The notes: generated by a model not told the origin, from the sequence alone. A stretch of 23,052 bases of DNA from SZUA-186 sp041552135 (GCA_041552135.1 JBFELL010000026.1:1-23052), one strand, 5' to 3'; numbered from the stretch's first letter, positions 1 to 7,661 are shown. Translations and numbers: made by a program.

Positions 1-56
1 CCCCGGCGCGATAGCGTGCTTGATCAATCGCGCCGGGCGCGGCGCTCCTACAGGAG
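1..56 (-). repeat. REP-like palindromic element (cut by window edge)
   Basis: Two perfect 11-base arms, CCCGGCGCGAT at 2-12 and its reverse complement at 27-37, enclose a 14-base loop. Next to them lies a short palindrome, CTCCT-AC-AGGAG, at 45-56. Read on the minus strand the unit begins GTAGGAGCG and runs into the GC-rich stem. A GTAG-type head before a GC hairpin is the known layout of bacterial REP elements, which are mobilised by RAYT (TnpA-REP) transposases. No RAYT gene is in the window and I saw no second copy here, so the REP assignment rests on structure and the head motif. The element may continue left of base 1. Confidence 0.55.
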
Positions 57-114
57 AAATGATATCGCAATGGTGGGTAGATCAATGGACCTTCACAACA
101 CCTGGCGGGGCTGC

Positions 115-448
115 CTATTCGCCCGCTACGGTCGTCAGGCCGAGGATCTCCCAGTTCTGGATACCACCGCGGTACCACTTTTCCAGATAACCAAGCATCT
201 CCACTTCACCAATGGTCTCCACGCCGGGGGCCAGCTGCATCGGCTGGATGCAGAACGGTGGACACTTGCGCGAGGTCTTGGCAAAGGCCGGGTTGACCGT
301 GTTCTTCTGGTCCTGGTTGCGCATGATGGTGACTTTCTTGCCGTTGTGCATCACCTCCACGGAGGCAATGTCCGCATTGACCCTTACGGCCATATCATCC
401 GCGGCAAACAGGCTTGCCGATATGACGGGGGTTGCAATCCGGGTTCAT
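115..448 (-). pseudogene. Rhodanese-like sulfurtransferase remnant, frameshifted and internally deleted
   Basis: The readable frame (118-393 from an internal ATG) holds a stretch with IMRNQDQ, NPAFAKTSRKCPPFCIQP and APGVETIGE, which I recognise as the N-terminal part of a family of periplasmic rhodanese-like proteins. It then jumps directly to KWYRGGIQNWEILGLTTV, which is the C-terminal end of a rhodanese domain. The intervening part of the fold, with the DSR segment and the catalytic CxxxxC loop, is absent. Upstream, a typical start with a short signal peptide (MNRIATPVISASLFAA) would be restored by removing one C from the CCC run just after the ATG at 448; as read, the frame meets a stop at 445-447. 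Two independent lesions suggest a dead gene. Family members are about 230-250 residues by memory. The frameshift alone could be a sequencing error, but the deletion could not easily be. Confidence 0.7.
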
Positions 449-524
449 CAACATAGCGCCTTGGGTTACTACAGGATCAATAAATGCGTTCACGCGCCCC
501 GCATCTGCATTCATGTTTCTTGCG

Positions 525-728
525 TCAATCACATTCGGGTTCTTCTTCCTCGTCCTTCGCCGGCTTCTTCTCACCGGAGCCTGCATCGTCCGATCCGGCA
601 GGTGCCGGTTCCTGTCCGGCGGATTGTTCTGTACCGGCGCTGTCAGTCGCACCTTCTTCCGCAGCCAGCACCGGCTGTCCAGCGATACCCACCATCAAAT
701 ACAACAGAACAAACAGGCGTTTCATCAT
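525..728 (-). CDS. Small acidic secreted protein of unknown function
   Basis: A 67-residue protein. Residues 1-23 form a clear signal peptide: MMKR, then a hydrophobic core, then a cleavage site around VLA-A or LAA-EEG. The mature part is about 44 residues, low in complexity, rich in E, D, S, G, A and P, and ends in EEEEPECD with a single cysteine. It has no membrane segment after the signal, so it should be periplasmic or extracellular. The GGAGA upstream supports the start at 728 or the second Met. It lies between the DAHP synthase gene and the rhodanese remnant on the same strand and may once have been co-transcribed with the latter. I do not recognise a family; the charged tail could bind cations, but that is a guess. 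Confidence 0.7.
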   Translation of the reverse strand: MMKRLFVLLYLMVGIAGQPVLAAEEGATDSAGTEQSAGQEPAPAGSDDAGSGEKKPAKDEEEEPECD

Positions 729-815
729 CGAGGTTCTCCATTACAGGGCAGATCAACAGCCATCGCCAGCCCCTGGCAGTTGCGGAAACCGCCAGGCGGG
801 GTGAACACGGGTTGA

Positions 816-843
816 AGTATAGAGCATGCCGATATCCATATCG
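816..843 (-). promoter_or_regulatory. Possible promoter/operator of the small secreted protein gene
   Basis: On the minus strand a good -10-like TATACT lies at 821-816. Immediately upstream are GCATGC (824-829) and an inverted pair of arms CGATAT-CC-ATATCG (830-843). No convincing -35 hexamer is present at the right distance, so an activator binding the palindrome could be needed. This is inference from pattern only. Confidence 0.3.
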
Positions 844-912
844 TCCCGGTCAAGGCGCCCACTCACAGGCATCCCGGCGGGCCGGACACCATAGCATAAA
901 TCCTGTCCCTGT

Positions 913-2046
913 TCAGGGCGCGGAAGAACCCTGCCTGTTCCGGCGCACCACCAGTTCGACCCGCTGCTCATAGGCCCTGCGGGCAATAGCGACATCTTCC
1001 AGAAAATAGTCCAGCTCCTCCATGCGCAGCGCCTGCGGCCCGTCGACCAGGGCCTTGCCCGGGGCCGGGTGGAAGTCGACCAGGATCATGTTGGCGCCGG
1101 CAATGACACCCTGGGCGGTCACGTGACACACATCCAGTATGCCCTCGGGCGATACGTCACGCGTCCCGACCGAATGCGACGGATCGATGCACACCGGCAT
1201 GCGGGTCAGGCGCCTGACGACCGGCACGTGCGAGAAATCGACGAAGTTGCGGTGCGGGTCGCCCATGTTGGTCTTCATGCCGCGCAGACCGAAAATAACC
1301 CGCCGGTTGCCCTCGCTGGCGAGGTACTCGGCGGCATTGAGCGACTCCTCCAGCGTAATGCCGAAGCCGCGCTTTAGCAGGACGGGGAATTCAGGCTCCC
1401 GGCCCACCGCCTTGAGCAGCTCGAAGTTCTGTGTATTGCGGGTACCGATCTGCAGCATGACGCCGGTCGGGTGGCCGGTCATCTCCAGTGCCTCGTGGAT
1501 CTCCCTGACATGATTGTCGTGGGTGACCTCCATGGCGATGACCTTGATGCCGAACTTGCCCGCCAGCTCGAAGACCCAGGGCAGGCAGGCCTTGCCGTGT
1601 CCCTGGAACGAGTAGGGATTGGTCCGCGGCTTGTAGGCGCCCATACGGGTGCACACCTGGCCGCGCTCCTGCAGGGCCCGCATCATGATCTCGACATGCT
1701 CCGGGGTATCGACGGCGCACAGCCCGGCGAACACGTTCAGGTTGTCCTGGCCGAAGCGAACCCCGTTGTATTCGAACCAGGTGGGGCGCCGGTCGTCATG
1801 GTGCCGGCCAAGCACGCGGTATTCCTCGGAAATACGCACGACGCGCTCGACGCAGGGCAGGCTCTCCATATCCTCGACCTGCAGGGCCGCCGTATCGCCG
1901 ACCAGGTAGATCTCTGTCAGCACCTGCCGGGTGCCGACCTCGTCATGGGTGCGGGAAGTGATGTTTTCCAGGTTCGACAGATATTCCATTAACTGCCGGA
2001 AGGCTTCGCTGTTCTTGTCGGTGTCTGGCTGTAGTATCAGGATCAT
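913..2046 (-). CDS. 3-deoxy-7-phosphoheptulonate (DAHP) synthase, type I-beta
   Basis: 377 residues. It condenses phosphoenolpyruvate and erythrose 4-phosphate, the first step of the shikimate pathway, in the cytoplasm. Residues about 1-90 form the small N-terminal (ferredoxin-like) regulatory domain seen in the Thermotoga-type enzyme, followed by the TIM barrel. Visible motifs are GLCAV with the metal-ligand Cys110, GAYKPRTNPYSFQG (136-149), KRG (225-227) and DPSHS with His291. The third metal position, normally Glu in VEVHPEP, is Asp324 here (VDFHPAP); the last ligand fits Asp335. The usual CERG stretch reads GLRG. The protein is therefore a divergent member but keeps the main catalytic set. 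The ATG at 2046 has no strong ribosome site; the 91-base gap after aguB leaves room for its own promoter. It is the last gene of the minus-strand run. Confidence 0.9.
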   Translation of the reverse strand: MILILQPDTDKNSEAFRQLMEYLSNLENITSRTHDEVGTRQVLTEIYLVGDTAALQVEDMESLPCVERVVRISEEYRVLGRHHDDRRPTWFEYNGVRFGQDNLNVFAGLCAVDTPEHVEIMMRALQERGQVCTRMGAYKPRTNPYSFQGHGKACLPWVFELAGKFGIKVIAMEVTHDNHVREIHEALEMTGHPTGVMLQIGTRNTQNFELLKAVGREPEFPVLLKRGFGITLEESLNAAEYLASEGNRRVIFGLRGMKTNMGDPHRNFVDFSHVPVVRRLTRMPVCIDPSHSVGTRDVSPEGILDVCHVTAQGVIAGANMILVDFHPAPGKALVDGPQALRMEELDYFLEDVAIARRAYEQRVELVVRRNRQGSSAP

Positions 2047-2137
2047 GTCGTCGTTACGGCAGCTGCTGCTCCGGTATCAGATGAGAATTATCCATAAATC
2101 CGTCGGCGGCTACCACTGACACCAGGCCAACGGGCAG

Positions 2138-3028
2138 TCAGTCACGAAAGCGCTTCAGCAAGCCCTGGTAGGCATCGATACGACGGTCACGGAACCAGGG
2201 CCATACTCGCCGCAGTTCATCGCTGCGGCCCATATCGATTTCTGCAACCAGCACCCCGGGCGTATCGGCCACCGCCTGTGCAAGGATTTCCCCCTGCGGG
2301 CCGATAACGGCGCTGCCACCCCAGAAGCGGATGCCGCCGGTCTGCGCCGAGGGGTCCGCCTCGTGACCGGTACGGTTGCAGACCAGCACCGGCAGGCTGT
2401 TGGCGATCGCATGGCCACGTTGCACGGTAAGCCAGGCGTCCCGCTGACGTGAGCGCTCGCCGGCATCGTCGTGTATATCCCAGCCGATGGCCGTCGGGTA
2501 GAGCAGCAGTTGCGCCCCGGCCAGGGCCATCAGGCGTGCCGCCTCCGGGTACCACTGGTCCCAGCAGACCAGAACGCCAAGACGGCCCGCTGCCGTATCG
2601 ATCGGCTCGAAGCCAAGATCACCCGGCGTGAAATAGTATTTCTCGTAATAACCCGGATCGTCCGGTATATGCATCTTGCGATAGCGCCCCGCGATGCTGC
2701 CGTCCGCATCGAGGACAACGGCGGTATTGTGATACAGGCCCTCGGCGCGTTTCTCGAACAGCGAGGTGACGATGACGATACCCAGCTCCGCGGCAAGCGC
2801 GCCAAAACGCCCCGTGGATGGTCCGGGAACGGGCTCGGCCAGATCGAAACAGGCCGGGTCCTCTGTCTGGCAGAAGTAGGGCGTGGCGTGCAGTTCCTGC
2901 AGCAGCACCAGCGTCGCTCCGCCGGCTGCCGCCTCACGGATTCCATCCATGCTGGAGCACAGGTTGGCCTCCCGCGAGGCGCCACAGGCCTGCTGAACCA
3001 GCCCGACGCTGATTGACTTGTTGCTCAC
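2138..3028 (-). CDS. aguB: N-carbamoylputrescine amidase
   Basis: 296 residues, the usual length for AguB. It hydrolyses N-carbamoylputrescine to putrescine, CO2 and ammonia in the cytoplasm. It belongs to the nitrilase/carbon-nitrogen hydrolase superfamily; the catalytic triad is Glu45 (LLQELHATPYF), Lys118 (YRKMHIPDDP) and Cys155 (VLVCWDQWYPE). The segment GYYEKYYFTPGD (126-137) and the end RRIDAYQGL are typical of this subfamily rather than of other nitrilases. The start codon follows the aguA stop by only 16 bases, so the two consecutive steps of the agmatine-to-putrescine route are co-transcribed. No arginine decarboxylase gene (source of agmatine) is in the window. A GGTGAT lies close upstream as a weak ribosome site. 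Confidence 0.96.
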   Translation of the reverse strand: MSNKSISVGLVQQACGASREANLCSSMDGIREAAAGGATLVLLQELHATPYFCQTEDPACFDLAEPVPGPSTGRFGALAAELGIVIVTSLFEKRAEGLYHNTAVVLDADGSIAGRYRKMHIPDDPGYYEKYYFTPGDLGFEPIDTAAGRLGVLVCWDQWYPEAARLMALAGAQLLLYPTAIGWDIHDDAGERSRQRDAWLTVQRGHAIANSLPVLVCNRTGHEADPSAQTGGIRFWGGSAVIGPQGEILAQAVADTPGVLVAEIDMGRSDELRRVWPWFRDRRIDAYQGLLKRFRD

Positions 3029-3044
3029 CGTATCACCGGCCCGC

Positions 3045-4076
3045 TCAGGTATCGAGAATGCCTTGCGGCAGCTGCATTGTAGCGCAGTGCAGGCTGCCGT
3101 ACTGCCGGATGAGGGTCAGGCAGTTCACGGGCAGGATCTCCCGGCCCGGGAAGCCGGCTGCCAGGCGTTCAAGGGCGATGCTGTCCGCCGGGTCGTCGTA
3201 CACCGGCACCAGCACGGCGTTATTGATCACGAGGAAATTGGCATAGCTTGCCGGCAGGCGCCGGCCGGCGTGATCGAATAGCGGGCGAGGCAGGGGCAGG
3301 GCAATGAGACGGTAGGGCAGGCCACCGCGGTTGCGAAAGGCCTGCAGCTGTTTTTCCATCGCCACCAGACCCGCGTAATGCCTGTCCCCGGTATCCAGGC
3401 ATTGCGAGTAGGCGATGGTGCCGGTACCACAGAAGCGGGCCAGCATGTCGACATGACCGTCGGTATCGTCGCCTTCCAGTTCACCGTGGTCGAGCCAGAG
3501 GATCCGGTCGATCCCGAGCAGGTCCCGGAACAGGCATTCCAGAGTGTGCCGGCTTTCCCCGGGGTTGCGCCCGCTGTCAACGAGGCAGCGTGATGTGGTC
3601 AGCAGTGTCCCCTGACCGTCGACGTCAATACTGCCGCCCTCGAGCACCAGCGAGTGTGTCTTCAGTTCGACGCCACCGAACTCACCTGCGGCATGCAATG
3701 TCGGCGTGACAGCGTTGTCCAGGCCGGATGCATACTTTTCACCCCAGCCATCGAAGGTGAAATCCAGCAGACAGGGTCCGTTGCCTGCAGCCAGTCCGAG
3801 CGGACCGTAATCGCGCACCCAGGTGTCATTGGTCGGTACTATCGCGAAACGTACGGTGTGATCCCTGATACCCGCCTGGTCAAGCAGCAGTGCGACATGC
3901 TCGCGGTGCTGCTCGTTTTGACAGATAACAAGAACGCGCTCGCGAGGCGAGATGGCGCGGGTAATATCGAGGTAAACCGCATCCGCGGCGTCGAGGCAGG
4001 CCCGCCAGTCAGTGCGGGCATGCGGCCACGTCAGCAGGATGCCGGACTGGGGTTCGGTTTCAGCGGGAAGACGCAT
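3045..4076 (-). CDS. aguA: Agmatine deiminase
   Basis: 343 residues, within the normal range. It converts agmatine to N-carbamoylputrescine and ammonia. It is a member of the guanidino-modifying (peptidylarginine-deiminase-like) superfamily. The catalytic residues are visible: Asp89 in NDTWVRDYGP, Glu146 in LEGGSID, His208 and Asp210 in DTDGHVDM, and the nucleophile Cys331 in GSLHCATMQLP. The gene sits directly before aguB and 43 bases after the exported-protein gene, all on the minus strand, so the three are probably one transcript. No good Shine-Dalgarno sequence precedes the ATG at 4076, which suggests translational coupling or a weak start. Confidence 0.96.
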   Translation of the reverse strand: MRLPAETEPQSGILLTWPHARTDWRACLDAADAVYLDITRAISPRERVLVICQNEQHREHVALLLDQAGIRDHTVRFAIVPTNDTWVRDYGPLGLAAGNGPCLLDFTFDGWGEKYASGLDNAVTPTLHAAGEFGGVELKTHSLVLEGGSIDVDGQGTLLTTSRCLVDSGRNPGESRHTLECLFRDLLGIDRILWLDHGELEGDDTDGHVDMLARFCGTGTIAYSQCLDTGDRHYAGLVAMEKQLQAFRNRGGLPYRLIALPLPRPLFDHAGRRLPASYANFLVINNAVLVPVYDDPADSIALERLAAGFPGREILPVNCLTLIRQYGSLHCATMQLPQGILDT

Positions 4077-4119
4077 CCGGCACGCGGACTACGCCTGTAG
4101 AAACGGCTGGCTGGACGTG

Positions 4120-4428
4120 TCAGTCGGTTTCCGGGCGACGCACGACAGAGTGCACCACCGCCTCGTGCTCGAAGAACACAGAGAAGTCGTTATAGTCCCA
4201 GCGGGTAATCGGCGGATGGTGAGGATTGCCGGAGGTCGATACGGCAGGGTATTCCTTGACCGGGTTACCGTAACTGGCCCGCACATTGGCCATGCTCAGA
4301 CCGGTACGGGGGGTCTGAACGGCAGGTGCCGACTCAATACTGTCCAGCAACAGCACATCGGCAGATACAGGCAGGCTAACCAGCAATGCCAGGGCTGTCG
4401 CGAGCACTGCGGAACGGATACTGTCCAT
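4120..4428 (-). CDS. Small exported protein with BamE/SmpA-like sequence
   Basis: The start at 4428 is chosen over an earlier in-frame ATG (4497) because AAGGAG stands 6 bases before it and because it places a signal peptide at the N-terminus. The product is 102 residues, with a signal peptide over residues 1-23 ending near PVSA-DV. The mature part has GLSMANVRASYGNPV, then PPITRWDYNDFSVFFEHEAVVHSVV. This pattern (GMs-x-V-x-x-x-YG-x-P followed by W-Y-x-x-F-x-V-Y-F-E and V-H-S-V) resembles small periplasmic proteins that share the BamE fold signature and are common in gammaproteobacteria. Its role is unknown. It heads the aguA-aguB run, but a link to polyamine metabolism is not shown. Confidence 0.8.
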   Translation of the reverse strand: MDSIRSAVLATALALLVSLPVSADVLLLDSIESAPAVQTPRTGLSMANVRASYGNPVKEYPAVSTSGNPHHPPITRWDYNDFSVFFEHEAVVHSVVRRPETD

Positions 4429-4483
4429 AGCTAACTCCTTGGTCTGTTTAACTAATTTTGCCAATTCTGCCACAATTTTCATG

Positions 4484-4510
4484 ACTATAGCACTCACGGA
4501 CGGAATTCAA
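4484..4510 (-). promoter_or_regulatory. Probable sigma-70 promoter for the exported protein-aguAB run
   Basis: On the minus strand, TATAGT (4489-4484) matches five of six -10 bases. TTGAAT (4510-4505) stands 15 bases upstream; reading TTTGAA instead gives 16. Transcription would start about 50 bases before the ATG at 4428. The 263-base divergent gap (4429-4691) also carries a run of eight T at 4622-4629 without a hairpin before it, and no clear plus-strand promoter could be chosen for the cytochrome operon. Confidence 0.45.
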
Positions 4511-4691
4511 AAGCCCTAATTCCCTGCGTGTGAAGCGAGTCACCTTTTCAGGCTTATCGTCCGGGCATGGCAGGATATTTAGCCTGAATTATCCCGGCTG
4601 GGCCCGGCGCAACATCCCCCGTTTTTTTTCAGCGTCAATTCATCTTCACATCCTATCCTGTCTGCATCGAAATCCAGCAGGAGCAGGAATC

Positions 4692-5243
4692 ATGGAACAG
4701 GGTGAAGTCAAGGTCTGGGATCCGTTTGTGCGGATCTTTCACTGGGCTCTGGTGCTGTCGTTCACGATTGCATACGCCAGCGGCGAGGCACTGGAAACGC
4801 TGCATGTCTATACAGGCTATGCCGTCGGCGGTCTCGTCCTGCTGCGCATGGTGTGGGGCATCACAGGCACACGACACGCCCGTTTCACTGATTTTGTCTA
4901 TCGCCCGGCCGAGGTCAGTGCATTTCTCGGCGATACGCTGCGGCTGCGCGCAAGACGCTATCTCGGCCACAACCCGGCCGGCGGGGCAATGATCGTGCTC
5001 ATGCTGTCGGCACTGCTGATTACCGTCGTTACCGGTGTAGCGTTCTACGGCATCGAGGGCGGCGCAGGACCACTGGCGGGGGCCTCCGGCACAATGAATG
5101 AAGCACTTGAGGAACTGCATGAATTCTTCGCCAACCTCATGCTGTTCCTGGTGGCGCTACATCTTGCCGGCGTGCTGCTGGAAAGTCTGATACACCACGA
5201 AAACCTGGTAAAGGCCATGTTCAACGGCCGCAAGCAGGTCTGA
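4692..5243 (+). CDS. Cytochrome b561-family membrane protein
   Basis: 183 residues when started at 4692, where AGGAG lies just upstream; an earlier in-frame ATG at 4530 would add 54 residues that do not resemble the family. The start VKVWDPFVRIFHW is typical of the cytochrome b561 / Ni-Fe hydrogenase b-type group. Four membrane helices are visible: about residues 13-30, 37-56, 98-120 and 143-165. Candidate haem ligands are His17, His38, His143 and His157, placed for two b haems. It would carry electrons between quinones and a periplasmic partner. The neighbouring PepSY gene and two-component system are a frequent combination, but the small dihaem cytochrome c often found with this family is not in the window. 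Confidence 0.9.
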   Translation: MEQGEVKVWDPFVRIFHWALVLSFTIAYASGEALETLHVYTGYAVGGLVLLRMVWGITGTRHARFTDFVYRPAEVSAFLGDTLRLRARRYLGHNPAGGAMIVLMLSALLITVVTGVAFYGIEGGAGPLAGASGTMNEALEELHEFFANLMLFLVALHLAGVLLESLIHHENLVKAMFNGRKQV

Positions 5244-5271
5244 ATTCACGTACTGAAACCTGGAGACGATT

Positions 5272-5616
5272 ATGGACATCAAGGCACTCATTTTCAGCGC
5301 TGTTGCCCTGGCCGGAACGGCGGGCCTGTTGTGGACCGGCCTGACAACGGCCGATGCCGAGCGCCATGGTTACCCGTCGGGTCATGAACAGGAAGAGGTT
5401 CGCAGCCTGATGCAGCAGGGTGATATCCTCCCGCTTGAGCAGATCCTTCAGAAGGCCCGGCAGCAGCATACCGGCAAGGTTCTGGAAACGGAGCTCGAAA
5501 AGGATGATGACCGCTACATCTACGAAATCGAATTGCTGGACGAAAGCGGTGAGGTCCGGGAATTGGAATTCGACGCCACGACCGGCGAACTGATGAAGGA
5601 AGAACGGGAGGACTGA
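5272..5616 (+). CDS. PepSY domain protein
   Basis: 114 residues. Residues 1-28 form a signal peptide or N-terminal anchor (MDIKALIFSAVALAGTAGLL...). The PepSY domain covers about residues 38-112 and shows the usual end, YIYEIELLDESGEVRELEFD followed by A-TTGELMKEE. PepSY domains are periplasmic or extracytoplasmic small folds often paired with sensor kinases or peptidases. GGAGA precedes the ATG. It stands 28 bases after the cytochrome gene and its stop is directly followed by the response regulator start, so it is the second gene of a four-gene operon. It may modulate the periplasmic sensing domain of the kinase; that is inference from the pairing. Confidence 0.9.
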   Translation: MDIKALIFSAVALAGTAGLLWTGLTTADAERHGYPSGHEQEEVRSLMQQGDILPLEQILQKARQQHTGKVLETELEKDDDRYIYEIELLDESGEVRELEFDATTGELMKEERED

Positions 5617-5617
5617 T

Positions 5618-6280
5618 TTGCGGTTATTGCTTGCCGAGGATGACCCCGATCTCGCGGCACGCCTGAAGCGCTACCTCGGCAGGCAGGGCTTTGCCGTCGA
5701 CGCCGTCGATAACGGCGTGGATGCCGAATTCAATGCCATCGAGATCCCCTACGATGTCATCGTCCTCGACCTCGGCCTGCCACAACGGCCCGGGCTCGAG
5801 GTGCTGGCCAGCTGGCGCAGGTCGCGCATGCAGGCACCGGTCCTGATTCTCACGGCAAGAGACACCTGGCAGGAAAAGGTCCATGGCCTGCAGGAGGGTG
5901 CCGATGACTACCTGACCAAGCCCTTCCGGGAAGAGGAGCTGCTGGCACGGTTGCAGGCGCTGGTGCGCCGCAGTACCGGCACGGTCGGCGAGACACTGAC
6001 GGTTGACGACTGGCTCCTGGACGAAGCGACCCAGTCGGTCAGCCGGGGCAACCAGCACTGGCAGCTGACCGGCACCGAATTCCGCCTGCTGCGCTATTTC
6101 ATGCTGCATCCCGGCCGCATCCTTTCCAGGTCACACCTGACCGAACATGTCTACGAGCAGGACGCCGACAGGGACAGCAATGTCATCGAGGTCTACGTCC
6201 GGCGACTGCGCGAAAAGCTCGGCAAGGACATCATCACCACCCGGCGCGGCCAGGGCTATGTCTTCGGCAGTCTGAGATGA
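5618..6280 (+). CDS. OmpR/PhoP-family response regulator (TTG start)
   Basis: 220 residues. The receiver domain spans about residues 1-115 with the acidic pair Asp8/Asp9, phospho-acceptor Asp51 (VIVLDLGLP), Thr79 and Lys101 (YLTKPF). The winged-helix DNA-binding domain spans about residues 125-218, ending HVYEQDADRDSNVIEVYVRRLR...RGQGY. The start is TTG at 5618: GGAGG at 5607-5611 lies 6 bases before it, the PepSY stop is one base away, and the encoded MRLLLAEDDP is the family's normal N-terminus. It most resembles the PhoP/QseB branch. It overlaps the kinase gene by four bases (ATGA), so the pair is translationally coupled. Targets are unknown. Confidence 0.95.
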   Translation: MRLLLAEDDPDLAARLKRYLGRQGFAVDAVDNGVDAEFNAIEIPYDVIVLDLGLPQRPGLEVLASWRRSRMQAPVLILTARDTWQEKVHGLQEGADDYLTKPFREEELLARLQALVRRSTGTVGETLTVDDWLLDEATQSVSRGNQHWQLTGTEFRLLRYFMLHPGRILSRSHLTEHVYEQDADRDSNVIEVYVRRLREKLGKDIITTRRGQGYVFGSLR

Positions 6281-7635
6281 GATCGCTGCGCTCGCGTCTC
6301 GGGCTGGGGCTGATCGGCAGCCTGGTCGTCATGCTGGCGCTGTTATGGCTAACGGCCGGCCATTCGGTTAGTGTGTTGCTGGAAGAGCAGCTCGCCAGCC
6401 GGCTGGAGCATGACGCCGAGTCCCTGCTGGGCGGCATCGGCATCGATGCCGACGGTACGCTGTCGCTGGATGCGCAACGCATTCAGGGCATCTACCGGCA
6501 ACCTTACTCCGGTCACTATTTTCAGATCGAGGTCAACGGCCGGATCAGCCGTTCACGCTCACTGTGGGATGAAACCCTGCCGGCACAGGAGGCGGCTGTC
6601 GGCGAGACACGGCAGGCATTCATCACCGGGCCACAGCAACAGTCACTGCTGCTCTGGGCGCGTACCTACCGCAAGCAGGGCCACGCGGTAAACATCAGTG
6701 TGGCCGAGGACCTGGCGGCCATGCGCGAGGGGGTGCGGCGCTTCCAGTGGCGCCTGCTGGCCTGGTCGCTGGCCGTGTTGCTGGTCCTGCTGCTGATCCA
6801 GCAGTATATCGTCGCGCGCTCGCTGCGCCCCGTGTCTGCCGCGGCAGACGACATCGCCCGCCTCGAACAGGGTGAAATCACCCAACTGCAGGAACAGGTA
6901 CCTGCCGAGGTGCGGCCGCTCGTCCGGGCCATCAATACCCTGTTGCAGCGCCAGCAGCAGCGTCTGCAGCGGTCGAGGGAGGCCCTGGGCAACCTCGCTC
7001 ACGGTATCAAGACACCGCTGACGGTGCTGCAACAGCTGGCTGCCGAGAAGATCCCGGCTGAGGACACCGCAGCGCACGAACAACTCAATGGCTTCAGCCG
7101 GCAGATCAACCAGCTCGTCAATGCCTCGCTGCGACGCGCACGGCTGTCCGGTGACGGCCTGGGTGCCAGCCGGTTCGACCTGCAGCAGGACCTGCCGGTA
7201 CTGCTGGATACGCTGGCCCGTCTGCACCGGGAACGGTCCATCACCGTCCAGCAGGAGCTTGGCGATACACGACAGCTGCCGCTTGAGCAGCAGGACGGCA
7301 TGGAGTTACTGGGCAACCTGCTGGACAATGCCTGGAAGTGGGCAGAGTCCACCGTTCGCCTGTCTGTTGTCGATGGTGCCCGGCCGGTGATCGTGGTCGA
7401 GGACGACGGTGCAGGCATCGACGACGCAGAACTCGAGCAGCTGCTGCGGCGCGGCGCACGACAGGACGAGGCCATCTCCGGTTATGGCATCGGGCTGTCG
7501 ATTGTCAGGGGGCTGGTGGATGAACTGGGCGGCTCACTCGGGCTCGGGCGTTCGGCAACACTGGGCGGACTTATGGTCACGGTTCGTCTGGGTGGCCAGC
7601 GCAGTGACACGTCCGGACAGGCCCGGCCGGCCTGA
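6277..7635 (+). CDS. PhoQ-like sensor histidine kinase
   Basis: 452 residues. Membrane helices lie at about residues 9-28 and 158-178 and enclose a periplasmic domain of about 130 residues. A HAMP-like linker (residues 180-232) follows. The dimerisation helix has NLAHGIKTPLTVLQQL with phospho-acceptor His242. The ATPase domain shows the N box (NLLDNAWKW, Asn351), G1 (EDDGAG, 375-380) and G2 (GYGIGLSIV, 402-410). The LAHGIKTPL motif is the one seen in PhoQ-type kinases of Pseudomonas and Neisseria relatives. It pairs with the overlapping response regulator. The signal is unknown; the periplasmic part is only moderately acidic and does not show the strong acidic patch of enteric PhoQ. The last codons contain a GC hairpin (7618-7634). 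Confidence 0.94.
   Translation: MRSLRSRLGLGLIGSLVVMLALLWLTAGHSVSVLLEEQLASRLEHDAESLLGGIGIDADGTLSLDAQRIQGIYRQPYSGHYFQIEVNGRISRSRSLWDETLPAQEAAVGETRQAFITGPQQQSLLLWARTYRKQGHAVNISVAEDLAAMREGVRRFQWRLLAWSLAVLLVLLLIQQYIVARSLRPVSAAADDIARLEQGEITQLQEQVPAEVRPLVRAINTLLQRQQQRLQRSREALGNLAHGIKTPLTVLQQLAAEKIPAEDTAAHEQLNGFSRQINQLVNASLRRARLSGDGLGASRFDLQQDLPVLLDTLARLHRERSITVQQELGDTRQLPLEQQDGMELLGNLLDNAWKWAESTVRLSVVDGARPVIVVEDDGAGIDDAELEQLLRRGARQDEAISGYGIGLSIVRGLVDELGGSLGLGRSATLGGLMVTVRLGGQRSDTSGQARPA
7618..7634 (+). other. Stem-loop across the kinase stop codon
   Basis: CAGGCC (7618-7623) and GGCCTG (7629-7634) pair perfectly around a five-base loop, covering the final codons and part of the stop of the histidine kinase. 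No T run follows, so it is not a classical terminator; it may only protect the 3' end or be chance in GC-rich DNA. Confidence 0.3.
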
Positions 7636-7661
7636 CGGCAAGATCATGTCGCTTCAATAGT

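Noticed and set aside
212..973. 253-residue open frame on the plus strand over the rhodanese remnant
   Set aside because: It is antisense to recognisable rhodanese sequence and the secreted mini-protein, and its own product shows no domain.
2087..2092. GATAAT as a -10 box (or part of a Fur-like site) before the DAHP synthase gene
   Set aside because: The -35 position reads TGGTAG and the surrounding bases do not form a Fur palindrome, so the evidence is too weak to list as a feature.
4622..4629. Run of eight T as an intrinsic terminator
   Set aside because: No stem with a usable loop precedes it, and no plus-strand gene ends upstream; it lies in a divergent promoter gap.
4530..4691. N-terminal extension of the cytochrome b561 gene
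   Set aside because: The extra 54 residues do not resemble the family, and a good ribosome site with the canonical N-terminus is found at 4692.
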